Positions 54,679 to 63,247 are shown, counted from the first letter of the stretch. The stretch: 64,000 bases of DNA from Candidatus Flexifilum affinis (GCA_016713325.1 JADJPJ010000006.1:372001-436000); one strand, 5' to 3'. Numbers and translations: made by a program. Notes: a model not told the origin generated them from the letters alone.

Positions 54679-55641
54679 TCAGATGCGGTTCAGACGGGGA
54701 TCAAGCGCATCGCGCATGCCGTCGCCCAACAGGTTGAAGCCCAGCACAGTGATCATGATGGCAAAACCAGGGAAGAACACCATGTGCGGCGCCGTGAACA
54801 CATAGCTGCGCGCCTCGCTGAGCATAGCTCCCCATTCCGCGGTAGGCGGTTGCGCACCCAGTCCGATGAAGGACAACGCTGCCGCCTCGAGCACCGCCCC
54901 GCCAATCCCCAGGGTGCCCTGAACGATCAGGGGCGTCAGGGAATTGGGGAAGACGTGGACAAAGAGCGTGCGCATCGGTCCTGCCCCGAGAGCCCGGTTT
55001 GCGGTGATGTACTCATATTCCTTGACGGCCAGCACCTGAGAACGCGCCAGACGCGCATAGACGGGGATGCTCACGATCGAGATCGCCAGCAGGGCGTTTT
55101 GCAGGCCCGGCCCGAGTACGGTCACGATCACAATCGCCAGCAGCAGCGACGGAAACGCCAGCAGCACGTCCATCAGCCGCATGATCACATTATCGACCCA
55201 ACGGCCAAAAAAGCCCGAGATCATTCCCAGCAGCGTGCCCAATACAATCGAGAACACTACCGCGGTAAAGCCGACGATGAGCGAGACGCGTGAACCATAC
55301 ACGACGCGGCTGAAAACGTCCCGGGCGTTGAGATCCAGGCCGAGATAGTGCTGCGGTTCTTCTGCTGAGCAGCCCAGAAGATGAATGCAGGGCGCGCGCG
55401 CAGGGAGGCGTCCGGTATGACCTGGTTGGCCAATCATCGGCAGCAACGGATCGTGGGTGGCAATCATGGGCGCGAGAATGGCAATGACGATCAATAGAAG
55501 GATGATCGCCATGCCGATAACGGCTGAGCGGTTGCGAAAAAGGTAGCGAAGGGAGTCCATCCACAGGCTGGATGGACGAGCAATTTGGGCCGCGCCGGTG
55601 CTATCGAGCTTGATCGGTTTGCCCGTGGTGGTGGTGGACAT
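54679..55641 (-). CDS. dppC: Peptide ABC transporter permease DppC type
   Basis: The 320-aa permease has an N-terminal cytosolic segment (LDSTGAAQIARPSSLWMDSLRYL), TM1 (VIGMAIILLLIVIAILAPMIA) and a large periplasmic loop. LLGMISGFFGRWVDNVIMR is followed by the EAA loop (YITANRALGAGPMRTLFVHVFPN) and a C-terminal SFIGLGAQPPTAEWGAML. This is the DppC/OppC family. It lies downstream of dppB by 11 bp. The ATPase genes (dppD/F) are not in the window. Confidence 0.93.
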   Translation of the reverse strand: MSTTTTGKPIKLDSTGAAQIARPSSLWMDSLRYLFRNRSAVIGMAIILLLIVIAILAPMIATHDPLLPMIGQPGHTGRLPARAPCIHLLGCSAEEPQHYLGLDLNARDVFSRVVYGSRVSLIVGFTAVVFSIVLGTLLGMISGFFGRWVDNVIMRLMDVLLAFPSLLLAIVIVTVLGPGLQNALLAISIVSIPVYARLARSQVLAVKEYEYITANRALGAGPMRTLFVHVFPNSLTPLIVQGTLGIGGAVLEAAALSFIGLGAQPPTAEWGAMLSEARSYVFTAPHMVFFPGFAIMITVLGFNLLGDGMRDALDPRLNRI

Positions 55642-55652
55642 GGCAGCTCCGT

Positions 55653-56729
55653 CTAGCTCAGCCGGATACGCGGATCAAGATATCCGTAGAGGATATCGAC
55701 GATCAGGTTAATCATGACAAAGGCGGATGCGATGATGATGGTGAAGCCCTGGACCAGATTGTAGTCGCGCGTGGTGATGCCGTCGAGTAGAGTGCGGCCG
55801 ACGCCTGTCAGGCCGAAAATCGTCTCGGTCAGCACTGCGCCGCTGATGAGAATGCTGAAGTTCAGGCCGATGATCGTCACCACCGGCAGGAGCGCGTTGC
55901 GCACGGCATGATGCAGAACGACGAATACCTCATTCAGCCCTTTTGAGCGTGCCGTTCGCACATAGTCCTGGCTGAGCGTTTCCAGCACACTGGAGCGGGT
56001 CATACGCGCGACGATGGCCAGCGGGATAGTGCCGACTGCCGCCGCCGGAAGGATGAGATAGCGCGCGGCGGTGACAAACAGATCAACATTTAGGGTGAGG
56101 ATGGCATTTAGCAGGTGTAGGCGGGAGAGGAAAATCAACAGCGGAGACGCACTGGACACGTCACTGGCGATGTTCCACTGTACGTAGAATGGGATGACTT
56201 CGTACCCAGCCGGCAGGCGTCCCGAAGGTGGCAGCGCCAGAAAGGTGTCCTTTAGAACGACCGAGAAGATATAGGCCAGCATCAGCCCGAGCCAGAAGAC
56301 CGGCATCGAGACGCCGATGTTCGCCCCTACCATGGTGCCGACGTCTATGGCGGAGTTTCGGTAGTAAGCGGAGATGATGCCCAGGGGAATACCCAGCAGC
56401 ACGGCAAACATCATGGCGGCGATGCTCAGCTCGATCGTCGTCGGCAGCCGTTCCGCCAGCAGGTCGGAGATGCTCCGTCCATACCGCAGTGAGTCGCCGA
56501 AATCGCCACGCAGGATATTGCCAACGTAGATCAGAAACTGAGTTGGCAGCGGCTCATTCAGCCCGATCCGCTCGAAATAGGCGTCACAGACAGCATCAGT
56601 CGCCCGTTCGCCCAGGACTGCCCGGCAGGGATCGCCAGGGATCGCGCGCTGGAGGAAAAACGTGACCAGCATAATGCCAAACAGGACTGGGACTGCGAGC
56701 AGCAGCCGCCTCAGAATGAAGAGTGCCAT
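55653..56729 (-). CDS. dppB: Peptide ABC transporter permease DppB type
   Basis: From the ATG at 56729 the protein is 358 aa. It opens MALFILRRLLLAVPVLFGI, as DppB does. GDFGDSLRYGRSISDLLAERLP, FWLGLMLAYIFSV and the EAA loop (YVRTARSKGLNEVFVVLHHAVRN) identify the family. The insert before TM3 (about 185-225) is longer than usual. An upstream ORF extension (to 56798) lacks support. A palindromic hairpin separates it from the binding-protein gene. Confidence 0.93.
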   Translation of the reverse strand: MALFILRRLLLAVPVLFGIMLVTFFLQRAIPGDPCRAVLGERATDAVCDAYFERIGLNEPLPTQFLIYVGNILRGDFGDSLRYGRSISDLLAERLPTTIELSIAAMMFAVLLGIPLGIISAYYRNSAIDVGTMVGANIGVSMPVFWLGLMLAYIFSVVLKDTFLALPPSGRLPAGYEVIPFYVQWNIASDVSSASPLLIFLSRLHLLNAILTLNVDLFVTAARYLILPAAAVGTIPLAIVARMTRSSVLETLSQDYVRTARSKGLNEVFVVLHHAVRNALLPVVTIIGLNFSILISGAVLTETIFGLTGVGRTLLDGITTRDYNLVQGFTIIIASAFVMINLIVDILYGYLDPRIRLS

Positions 56730-56765
56730 GGCTAGATCTTTCCCAGCAGGTTGCCAGAAACGACA

Positions 56766-56794
56766 GGGAGACGGTGCATGATGCACCGTCTCCC
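56766..56794 (-). terminator. Palindromic hairpin between binding-protein and dppB genes
   Basis: Arms GGGAGACGGTGCAT (56766-56779) and ATGCACCGTCTCCC (56781-56794) are perfect with one central base. It parallels the pstS-pstC hairpin: a partial terminator or mRNA stabiliser after a highly expressed binding protein. Confidence 0.65.
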
Positions 56795-56818
56795 CCAAAC
56801 GACCAAGCGTTTTACAGC

Positions 56819-58485
56819 TTACTCACCGGGAGCATTCAGGAACGCGGCGAAGAACGCCTGGAAGTACGTGAAGTTGCCGTCACGGCCGACATGGAGCGGG
56901 TTCGCAGCATCCCACTGCACGCCCCATGACATGACCACGTCGTTGGCATCCAGCGCCGAACCGTCGTGGAAGGTGACGCCGGGACGCAAGCTGAAGGTCC
57001 ACACGGTCAGATCATCACTGGCCTCGTAGCTTTCCGCCAGAGCGGGCACCACGGCCGTGCCAGCAACTTCGTAGGCCAGCAGCGGCTCATTGATCTGCTC
57101 GCAGGCGCGGAGCGACTCGCCGTCTGTCTCATCGGCGCAGTACAGGCCAATCGGCTCGGCGTTCTGCATCCAGACCAGAACGTCGTCGACGGGGTCCGAC
57201 ATCACCGAGAAGGACTCGTTGCCCAGAGGACTGGCATGCGCGCCCTCGACGCCGGCCTGGAAGGCCACGCCGGAACCGCCATGGGCGATCGGCACCATCG
57301 GCACCAGATCACGGATGGCCGTGTTGGCCTCGACATAGTGTGGATAGCGGTCCTCGAAAGCGGCGAGCTGCGCGCCCTGCTGCAGCGGAGCGGTGATTTC
57401 CTCGAACTTGTCGCCGAACTGATCGCTGGCGCCCACGCCGAAGTGGAAGTCCAGGAAGTTGGTGGCATCCGGATAGTCCGCGCCCCAGCCGAGCAGGTAG
57501 AGCGTCAGATTGCCGGCATCGGAATTATCGAGGAAGGTGCCAGACTCCTGCAGGTCGATGGTCACGTTGATGCCGATTTCAGCAAGCTGCTGCTGGAGGT
57601 CAGCGGCCACCACGCCGGGGATGGCAGGTAGCTACGCACGACATCTCGATAGCTGAGCGGCGCTTCAATGGGCAGGGTGAAGCCAGCTTCGGCGGCGGCC
57701 TCTTCGAGGAGCTGACGCGCCATCTCGGGATCATACGGGAACGGTTCAACTTCCGGCGTGTAGCCGAAGATCGACGTCGGCATGAACTGATCGGCGACCG
57801 ACGAACCTTCCGGATAGAAGTTGTCGACAATACGCTGCTTGTCGATGCCGTAGGCCAGCGCCTGCCGCACCTTCACGTTGTCGAAGGGTTCCATCCAGTT
57901 GTTGATGCCCAGATAGAACACGTTGGTGCCTTCGCGGGCATAGAACGCGAGGTTGGGATCGCCCTGGATGACCGGGATATCCAGCGGACCGGGGTTGTCA
58001 ATACCATCGACGTTGCCCGCCTGCAGTTCCGTCAGGCGCTGGGCCGATTCCGAGTTCCAACGGAAGATCACAGTCTCTTCCAGCGCCGGGTCACCCCAGT
58101 AGCTCTCGTTGCGCGACAAGACCAGTTCATTGCCCAGATCCCAGCGTTCCAGCTGGTAAGGGCCGGTGCCGATCGGATTCTGAATCAGGTCACCACCGCC
58201 GCCGGTCGCCTCAAGATATTCCGAGGGGTGTATGCCCAACGCTGAGAACGCTGCCTTGGACGGGAAGGCCGGATCGGGGAAGCACAGGGTGAAACGAACC
58301 GTCAGTTCATCCACAGCTTCGATCGACTGGATGGCGCCACCGTAGTCGCAGTTTTCGGCAGCGTACATGATCAGGCCACTGTCGGAAACCGTCATATTCG
58401 CCGGGGCATCCTGCGCAAGCACAGGGACGCTCAAAGCGACCAGGACCAGGATCAACAGCATTCCCAGACCGTATCTCTTGACCAT
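56819..58485 (-). pseudogene. Peptide-binding protein (SBP family 5), circularly permuted in order, one-base frameshift
   Basis: The ATG at 58485 follows AAGGAG and opens a signal peptide (LGMLLILVLVALSVPVLAQD). Two frames carry the protein and join near 57605. One extra base between LSYRDVVRSYLP and VVAADLQQQLAEIG restores 555 aa, a normal length. The order of pieces is unusual. The segment normally near the N-terminus of SBP_bac_5 proteins (EPLLAYEVAGTAVVPALAES, LRPGVTFHDGSALDANDVV) lies at the C-terminus. The N-terminus begins with the part that usually follows it (VRFTLCFPDPAFPSK, NPIGTGPYQLERW). The dipeptide permease genes follow. Confidence 0.85.
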
Positions 58486-58545
58486 ATGAATACTCTCCTT
58501 GGAAACCGGTTCAACGCGGTCGGCAGACAACCGGACCGTACTGTG

Positions 58546-58574
58546 ATTATGCCGCGAGGAAGTAATGGGTTCAA
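58546..58574 (-). promoter_or_regulatory. Promoter of the peptide transporter operon
   Basis: On the minus strand TTGAAC (58569-58574) and CATAAT (58546-58551) are 17 bp apart, 61 bp upstream of the binding-protein ATG. Confidence 0.6.
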
Positions 58575-58655
58575 TTGTTGCCGATCAACGAGACTAATTG
58601 TAATCTTTTTACGTAATGACGGCAAAATCTCGCAGCAGGAAGAGAGTCTCCCCTC

Positions 58656-59153
58656 ATGAAGCCACCTGCAGTCTCGTTGAATGCGGTCCGATCGCTGGAG
58701 CCTATCTACCGGCTGATCATCCCTCGGGCCTATGAGGACGAGAACGGCCACATGAACATGCGCTGGTATCTGGCCATTTTTGACGAGGCGGGCTACCCAC
58801 TGGTCGCCAGCCTGGGGTTAACGCAGGCGTTTCACCGGGAGCACATGACCGGCGGTTACGACCTGGAACATCACATTCACTATCTGAGCGAGGTCATGGT
58901 CGCCGACGAGGTGACGGTCCATGCCCGGCTCCTTGACCGATCGGCCAAGCGCATTCACTACATGATGTTCCTGGTCAACGAGACGCGCGGCAGCCTGTCG
59001 GCCATCTTCGAGTGCGTCAACTCGTTCGCCGACCTGCGCGTCCGCAAGACGGCGCCCTACCCTCCTGAGATCGCCGCCCGCATCGACGCCCTTCTGGAAC
59101 AGCATCGCGCGCTGGATTGGGAAGCACCGGCCTGCGGAATCATGAGCGCCTGA
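58656..59153 (+). CDS. Acyl-CoA thioesterase, 4HBT hot-dog fold
   Basis: The 165-aa protein shows the hot-dog thioesterase signature YEDENGHMNMRWYLAIFDEAG (here given across 21 residues in two pieces: YEDENGHMN and MRWYLAIFDEAG), with the catalytic Asp-Glu/Asn-like residues and the following DLEHHIHYLSEVMVADEVTV strand region. It probably hydrolyses an acyl-CoA; the acyl group is not readable. Its 3' end overlaps the convergent HAD gene by 14 bp. Confidence 0.85.
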   Translation: MKPPAVSLNAVRSLEPIYRLIIPRAYEDENGHMNMRWYLAIFDEAGYPLVASLGLTQAFHREHMTGGYDLEHHIHYLSEVMVADEVTVHARLLDRSAKRIHYMMFLVNETRGSLSAIFECVNSFADLRVRKTAPYPPEIAARIDALLEQHRALDWEAPACGIMSA

Positions 59154-59832
59154 CCACCGCGTCGAGAATCGGCGCGAACTCACCAAGATTCGGGATCAGA
59201 AAATCCGGCTGGTGGACGATCAGCTCTTCGCGCGTGGCAAACCCACTCTCGACCGCGACGGCGACGGCACCAATGACACGGGCACAGGCGATATCCATCG
59301 GCGTGTCGCCTACAACAAGGACCGCGCCGGGCGCTCCGCCCATGATTTCGCATGCGCGTTCCAGCGCCAGTGGAGTCAGCGCGTTGCGGTCGAGCGCTTC
59401 ACTGCCATAGGCACTCACTTCGAACCAGTCCGGGTCAAAGCCGGCCGCGCGCAGCTTGTGCGGAGAAGAGCTGCGCGCATTGCCCGTCACTATGCCAAGC
59501 ATGAGGTCGCTGCGGCGACGAAGTGCGTCGACCGCCTCAAGGGCACCTTCGCAGGCCGACACTTCATAGGCATGGATGACCGCAGCGGTGTGCCGCCCGA
59601 CAGACTCGTCGTAGGATGGGATCATCGCGCGGATAGCGTCGTGTGTGTAGCCTTCAACTTCCAGCAGTTCCACCAGCGTCTGCCAGTCGGTCTTGCCGCT
59701 GAAGTGGTGCAGGGCCACGGCCGCTTCCGTACCAAACACCTCCAGCAGCGCGAGGCGCGTTGCCTCACGACCGGCGCCACGGGTGCGCAGCAGCGTCCCG
59801 TCAATGTCGAACAGTATCAGTGTGCGCGTCAA
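59140..59832 (-). CDS. HAD-superfamily phosphatase (phosphoglycolate phosphatase-like)
   Basis: The TTG at 59832 is chosen because the conserved nucleophile motif starts only seven residues later (LILFDIDGTLLRT) and GGTGAG is just upstream. The longer ORF runs into the DUF427 gene. The 230-aa protein has motif II (GIVTGNAR), the Lys/Arg region at KLRAAGFDPDWF and motif IV (VLVVGDTPMDIACAR). The small helical cap is like that of PGP/beta-phosphoglucomutase relatives. It follows DUF427 by 4 bp, and its 3' end overlaps the thioesterase. Confidence 0.85.
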   Translation of the reverse strand: MTRTLILFDIDGTLLRTRGAGREATRLALLEVFGTEAAVALHHFSGKTDWQTLVELLEVEGYTHDAIRAMIPSYDESVGRHTAAVIHAYEVSACEGALEAVDALRRRSDLMLGIVTGNARSSSPHKLRAAGFDPDWFEVSAYGSEALDRNALTPLALERACEIMGGAPGAVLVVGDTPMDIACARVIGAVAVAVESGFATREELIVHQPDFLIPNLGEFAPILDAVVRRS

Positions 59833-59836
59833 CGAC

Positions 59837-60337
59837 TCACCATCCCCACGTTCCTGGTCCCCCCTTGAAGGGACCCACGATGTGCGACGTGATCCAACCG
59901 CCGTAGAAGTCCCCCTCCTGCGCCTGCACGCGCTCGCCATCGACGGTGCATTCGTCGACGCGGCTGGCATAGAACGCAAGGTGATCGGCCATCGCTTCGA
60001 AACCGGCCATCGGCGTCTTGTAGCTCCAGGCGGCATCTTCCGACGTCTTGCCATTGACCGTCAACGTATAGTAACTGGCCGCACCTTTGAATTCGCAAAG
60101 GGTGCGCCGTTGCGTCGGCTGAAGGTATTCCATGCGGATATCCTGCTGCGGAATGTAGTACACCGGCGGGTGACTAGTCTCCAGAACGCGATAGGCATTA
60201 GTCGTCTCGGCGATGACCACGCCGTTGGAGACCACGCGCAGGTGCATGGACGTCGGCTCGAGGCGCGGCGGCCGGGGGTAATCCCAAACGGACTCCTGAT
60301 TCGGACCGGGCTTGATGCGCTGACCAGGGTTGGCCAT
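59837..60337 (-). CDS. DUF427 domain protein
   Basis: The 166-aa protein has the DUF427 features VWDYPRPPRLEP at the N-terminus, LRVVSNGVVIAETTNAYRVLE, HPPVYYIPQQDIRMEYL, CEFKGAASYYTL and AAWSYKTPM, ending with GDFYGGWITSHIVGPFKG. DUF427 is a small beta-rich domain common in actinobacteria and others, with no agreed function. It has its own promoter (60397) and a HAD phosphatase directly downstream. Confidence 0.92.
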   Translation of the reverse strand: MANPGQRIKPGPNQESVWDYPRPPRLEPTSMHLRVVSNGVVIAETTNAYRVLETSHPPVYYIPQQDIRMEYLQPTQRRTLCEFKGAASYYTLTVNGKTSEDAAWSYKTPMAGFEAMADHLAFYASRVDECTVDGERVQAQEGDFYGGWITSHIVGPFKGGPGTWGW

Positions 60338-60396
60338 GTGATGAACCCTTTCCAGTGATCGACTCTGCCGTATTTCCAGAACGGTGCTGTACTGCC

Positions 60397-60402
60397 ATTA
60401 TA
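60397..60402 (-). promoter_or_regulatory. Consensus -10 (TATAAT) of the DUF427-HAD unit
   Basis: On the minus strand TATAAT lies 60 bp upstream of the DUF427 start. The -35 is weak (TTCAGG at 16 bp). Confidence 0.45.
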
Positions 60403-60495
60403 GCGAACCCACCGGCTCCCTGAACAACCACACATCACCCCGCGCACAGCGTATCCATCCGTTACTGGGCACGCGCTGATGGGTATTGCGCGCGG

Positions 60496-60903
60496 TCACT
60501 CCCCGCCTTCGCGAGCCTTGCCACCACGCTTCCGGCGGTCGATCTGCCCAAGCTCATAAGCTTGTCTCAGCCAGGACTTCACTGTATCGTCCAGGTCGGC
60601 CTCCTGTTCGATGATCACATGGTGCGTCCAACGACCCGGTCGCGGCTCGACCGCCTCCACCACACGAGGATCGACCACCTGGCCATCGAGGCCGAAAGTC
60701 AACACAATGCTGTGCGCTGGTCGCTTCTTGGACGCTGGCGGCGGCAGCCACACCCACGCGAATTTGGTCCGCGCGCCGAACGACACCTGGGTCTTCATGA
60801 CCTCAACGGTCACTGAACCGAGCGAGCGAATGAATCGCTCGACAGGGTAATAGAGGTCGAGGCAATCGCGTCGTCCGCTGAACAGCATTTCCAGAGTCCA
60901 CAT
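60496..60903 (-). CDS. DUF5655-like protein
   Basis: The 135-aa protein matches the outline of DUF5655: an LF-xxx-R opening (MLFSGRRDCLDLYY), VEVMKTQVSFGARTKFAWVWL, VLTFGLDG, WTHHVIIEQEADLDDTV and a C-terminal SWLRQAYELGQ helix. No signal or TM segment. The basic tail (RRKRGGKAREGGE) is unusual. It follows the MBL-fold gene by 28 bp and probably shares its transcript. Function unknown; the family call is from memory of its pattern. Confidence 0.65.
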   Translation of the reverse strand: MWTLEMLFSGRRDCLDLYYPVERFIRSLGSVTVEVMKTQVSFGARTKFAWVWLPPPASKKRPAHSIVLTFGLDGQVVDPRVVEAVEPRPGRWTHHVIIEQEADLDDTVKSWLRQAYELGQIDRRKRGGKAREGGE

Positions 60904-60931
60904 GTATGGCCCCTTCCCGCATCATCGTCCG

Positions 60932-61804
60932 CTAAAGGACATCCCGCCCGGCGACGAACGCCTTGATGTAAAACTCCAGGTCTTCGTCCACTGGCGTTCC
61001 CGACTGGCCAACAGCCTCCAGCGCCGTGGCTTCGGCCAGGCCCGCGCGACTGGCCAGCGCCCAGGCGGAACGCATCTGAGCGGCCATCGCCTCCAGTCCG
61101 GCGTGGGTGAGCGGCGTATCCGAATGCCCTTCGATGTAGTGCTGTGCATCGAACGCCAGGATGCGGTCCAGGAGCGGGAATAGCCGTTGAACCGTGTAGT
61201 ATTGCTGCGGCGCGTAGACGGCCTGATACAGACAGTCTCCCAGAAACAGCACCCCATCCGGCTCGATATGGATGACACAGGAATCCGCCGCGTGATCGCC
61301 GCCAACGTGGTGGAAGGTGCAGTTCACGTCGCCAAGCTGAATTTCAAGACCATGGCGAAAGACAATCTCTGGCCTGCGAATAACGACCGTCCTAGGTTCG
61401 GGCAGTTCCAACTTGATGTTGTCCGCACAGAAGGCGATCTCCTCACCAGAGTCAACCCGTTGATCGAGCGAGGCATCGTCCCACTCATAAGTGGAGAGGG
61501 TTGCGAGCTCTCGTGCCGTCAGCGTGTGCGCAATCACCGGCACCCCGACCTCGGCAGCGCCGAACACGTGATCCCAATGCCAGTGCGTGAGCGCCACGTA
61601 ACGAGGCGGCGCGATATTCGCGTCACGCAGCGCGTCGAGGAACATCCGCGCGTGGGACGACGAGGCGCCAGCCTCCAGCATCAGCGTCCCCTGGCTGCCC
61701 ACGACCGCGCAAAGGGACGGTTTGTCCGGCAGGCCGGGAGGCATCCAGTAGACGTGCTCGGTGATTCGGACAAGTTTGGGTTCGAACACGGACGCATCGG
61801 TCAT
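60932..61804 (-). CDS. Metallo-beta-lactamase-fold hydrolase
   Basis: The 290-aa protein has the complete metal set: THWHWDH (His74, His76, Asp78, His79), the third His in FHHVGGDHAADS, the bridging Asp in VLFLGDCLY and the last His in IEGHSDTPL. The opening ITEHVYWMPPGL is common in MBL hydrolases that act on small esters, thioesters or lactones. No signal peptide. Substrate unknown. A good promoter lies upstream, and the gene heads the unit that includes DUF5655. Confidence 0.9.
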   Translation of the reverse strand: MTDASVFEPKLVRITEHVYWMPPGLPDKPSLCAVVGSQGTLMLEAGASSSHARMFLDALRDANIAPPRYVALTHWHWDHVFGAAEVGVPVIAHTLTARELATLSTYEWDDASLDQRVDSGEEIAFCADNIKLELPEPRTVVIRRPEIVFRHGLEIQLGDVNCTFHHVGGDHAADSCVIHIEPDGVLFLGDCLYQAVYAPQQYYTVQRLFPLLDRILAFDAQHYIEGHSDTPLTHAGLEAMAAQMRSAWALASRAGLAEATALEAVGQSGTPVDEDLEFYIKAFVAGRDVL

Positions 61805-61858
61805 CGCTCGGCAACTCCTACCCCTTGTGGCCCCGATCCGCGGAATTGTTGGACTAGC

Positions 61859-61887
61859 ATTCTAAATGATAGAGGCACCCTTAATAA
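61859..61887 (-). promoter_or_regulatory. Promoter of the MBL-fold gene
   Basis: On the minus strand TTATTA (61882-61887) and TAGAAT (61859-61864) are 17 bp apart, 55 bp upstream of the start codon. Confidence 0.6.
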
Positions 61888-61935
61888 AGCGTCTAGATGG
61901 ACTCTCCCCTGAAATTCATGGTTCATTCACGGTTC

Positions 61936-62125
61936 GGCGGCTACGATCCGCCCCTAACTGGCGGAAGCCGACTCGCGGGGTGTGGCGGCTTACACCGAGA
62001 CCATGACTCCTGAAAACGTAGAGCTGTATGAACACTTTGGTTTTCGCGTCCTGGAAGCATATCGGCTGCCGAAGACCAACTTGCGGATATGGTCATTTCG
62101 TCGTGATGCCCGCCCTCGCGTCTGA
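61936..62125 (+). pseudogene. Decayed GNAT acetyltransferase remnant
   Basis: In one frame from 61964 the plus strand reads EADSRGVAAYTETMTPEN then VELYEHFGFRVLEAYRLP and ends at TGA 62123-62125. This is the C-terminal acetyl-CoA-binding end of a GNAT N-acetyltransferase (the LYEHFGF motif). Just upstream a TAA breaks the frame. Removing one A from CCCCTAACTG (61951-61960) would extend it as PPLLAEAD. Nothing recognisable lies further 5'. The rest of the gene is lost. Confidence 0.75.
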
Positions 62126-62158
62126 GTCCGCGGGCGGCTCTGGCCGAATTCCGATCTC

Positions 62159-62185
62159 TTGACAAACTTTTCCAAAGCCGATAGT
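62159..62185 (+). promoter_or_regulatory. Candidate promoter of the leader-rhodanese-YeeE unit
   Basis: A consensus TTGACA is at 62159-62164. Candidate -10 hexamers are GATAGT at 15-bp spacing or TAGTCT at 17 bp. A start near 62193 would put the small Cys-rich ORF about 34 nt into the transcript. Confidence 0.5.
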
Positions 62186-62226
62186 CTTTCCATATCACAT
62201 TGGTCATATAAGAATCACGCTCAAAG

Positions 62227-62316
62227 ATGATGTCGGATCGTCAGATGTCCTGCCCGAATACCATGATGTGTATGCCCTGTTGTTGTATGACAACGGGCGG
62301 GCTCGCCATCTGCTGA
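62227..62316 (+). CDS. Putative Cys/Met-rich leader peptide, 29 aa
   Basis: The small frame runs from ATG 62227 to TGA 62314-62316. It has six Cys (positions 9, 15, 18, 19, 20, 29) and eight Met in 29 residues; the core reads MMCMPCCCM, with three consecutive TGT codons. It has no good ribosome-binding site, so translation is not certain. The position, upstream of two terminator hairpins and sulfur genes, is that of an attenuation leader. It could instead be part of an RNA structure with no translation. Confidence 0.45.
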   Translation: MMSDRQMSCPNTMMCMPCCCMTTGGLAIC

Positions 62317-62322
62317 TCTGAC
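62240..62322 (+). ncRNA. Structured leader RNA with alternative pairings
   Basis: GTCAGAT (62240-62246) can pair with ATCTGAC (62316-62322), closing a multibranched domain around the small ORF. Inside, GCCC-bulge-GTTGT (62274-62283) pairs with ACAACGGGC (62290-62298), a hairpin whose 5' arm holds the Cys codon run. GGCGGG (62296-62301) can alternatively pair with CCCGCC (62346-62351), the 5' arm of the downstream terminator. The pairings are drawn by eye; no folding was run. Confidence 0.4.
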
Positions 62323-62341
62323 ACACTCGATCGGCACACCT

Positions 62342-62383
62342 GCGCCCCGCCTCCGAACCTCGGAAGCGGGGCGCTCTTATTTT
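62342..62383 (+). terminator. Intrinsic terminator 1 upstream of the rhodanese gene
   Basis: GCGCCCCGC (62342-62350) pairs with GCGGGGCGC (62366-62374), extended inward by TCCGA/TCGGA after one mismatch. TCTTATTTT follows. Confidence 0.8.
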
Positions 62384-62416
62384 CGGCGCACAAGCTTCTT
62401 GTGCGCCGTTTTGTTT
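62384..62416 (+). terminator. Intrinsic terminator 2 upstream of the rhodanese gene
   Basis: CGGCGCACAAG (62384-62394) pairs perfectly with CTTGTGCGCCG (62398-62408) around a 3-base loop, followed by TTTTGTTTG. It starts where terminator 1 ends and stops just before the Shine-Dalgarno of the rhodanese gene, so there is no room for another promoter between them. Confidence 0.8.
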
Positions 62417-62434
62417 GTCCGCGAAAGGATCGCC

Positions 62435-63247
62435 ATGTCAGAGAATCACGGGCCTGCCCTGCTCACGACCTTCCTGGTTGCTCCGGAATGGCTCGCCGAT
62501 CATCTGGACTCACCAGATGTGCGCATTTTCGATGTGCGTCTGGCCGAGGCCTATGCCGATGGCCACATCCCCAACGCGCTGCACGTCGATCTGAACCAGC
62601 TGCGGGGCGAGCGAGATGGCATCGAGGCCATGCTGCTGCCCCCGGAGGCCTTTGCTGAGGCCGCCGGTCGGCTGGGCATCGACGCGCAGACGACGGCGAT
62701 CCTCTACGATGACCACCACGGCATGCCCGCCTCGCGCGCCGCGTGGAGCCTGCTCCGTTACGGACATACCCGCGTGGCCCTGCTCGACGGCGGTTGGGAT
62801 GCCTGGGAGAGCCGGGCACTGCCGGTGGAGACGGAACCCGCAACTCCCAGTGCGAGTGAATTCAAGGTCACGCTTATGGATGGGTTCGAGGCCGACTATG
62901 CCTGGATCCGCGCCCACCTTCAGACTCCCGATGTCGTGCTGCTTGACGTGCGTTCACCCCTCGAACACAACAACGGTTCGCTCCCCGACGCGGTTCAGTG
63001 GAACTGGGAGAACGGGGTGGCCGATGGCAGCACCTTTGGCGATGCCGGCTTCCTGTTGGCCGACCTGGCGCGAATCGGCGTGACCCCCCGGCAGGAAATT
63101 GTCACCTTCTGCCAGAGCGGTGTGCGGGCGGCGCACACCTTCTTTTTGCTGAAGCACCTGGGCTTAGAGCAGGTTCGCCTGTATGACGGCTCATGGGCGG
63201 AGTGGTCCGCAAAGTCCGTCGCTGTTAGCCGACAAATCGAGGAGTGA
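62435..63247 (+). CDS. Thiosulfate sulfurtransferase, two rhodanese domains
   Basis: The 270-aa enzyme moves a sulfane sulfur from thiosulfate (or mercaptopyruvate) to an acceptor through a Cys persulfide. The catalytic Cys226 lies in VTFCQSGVRAAHT, the C-terminal rhodanese domain. The N-terminal domain (FDVRLAEAYADGHIPNALH, LLDGGWDAW) has Asp-Asp-His (YDDHHGMPASR) where a Cys would be, as in classical two-domain rhodaneses. AAGGA precedes the ATG at 62435. The YeeE gene follows by 4 bp, so sulfur carried in by the transporter can be passed on. Confidence 0.95.
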   Translation: MSENHGPALLTTFLVAPEWLADHLDSPDVRIFDVRLAEAYADGHIPNALHVDLNQLRGERDGIEAMLLPPEAFAEAAGRLGIDAQTTAILYDDHHGMPASRAAWSLLRYGHTRVALLDGGWDAWESRALPVETEPATPSASEFKVTLMDGFEADYAWIRAHLQTPDVVLLDVRSPLEHNNGSLPDAVQWNWENGVADGSTFGDAGFLLADLARIGVTPRQEIVTFCQSGVRAAHTFFLLKHLGLEQVRLYDGSWAEWSAKSVAVSRQIEE

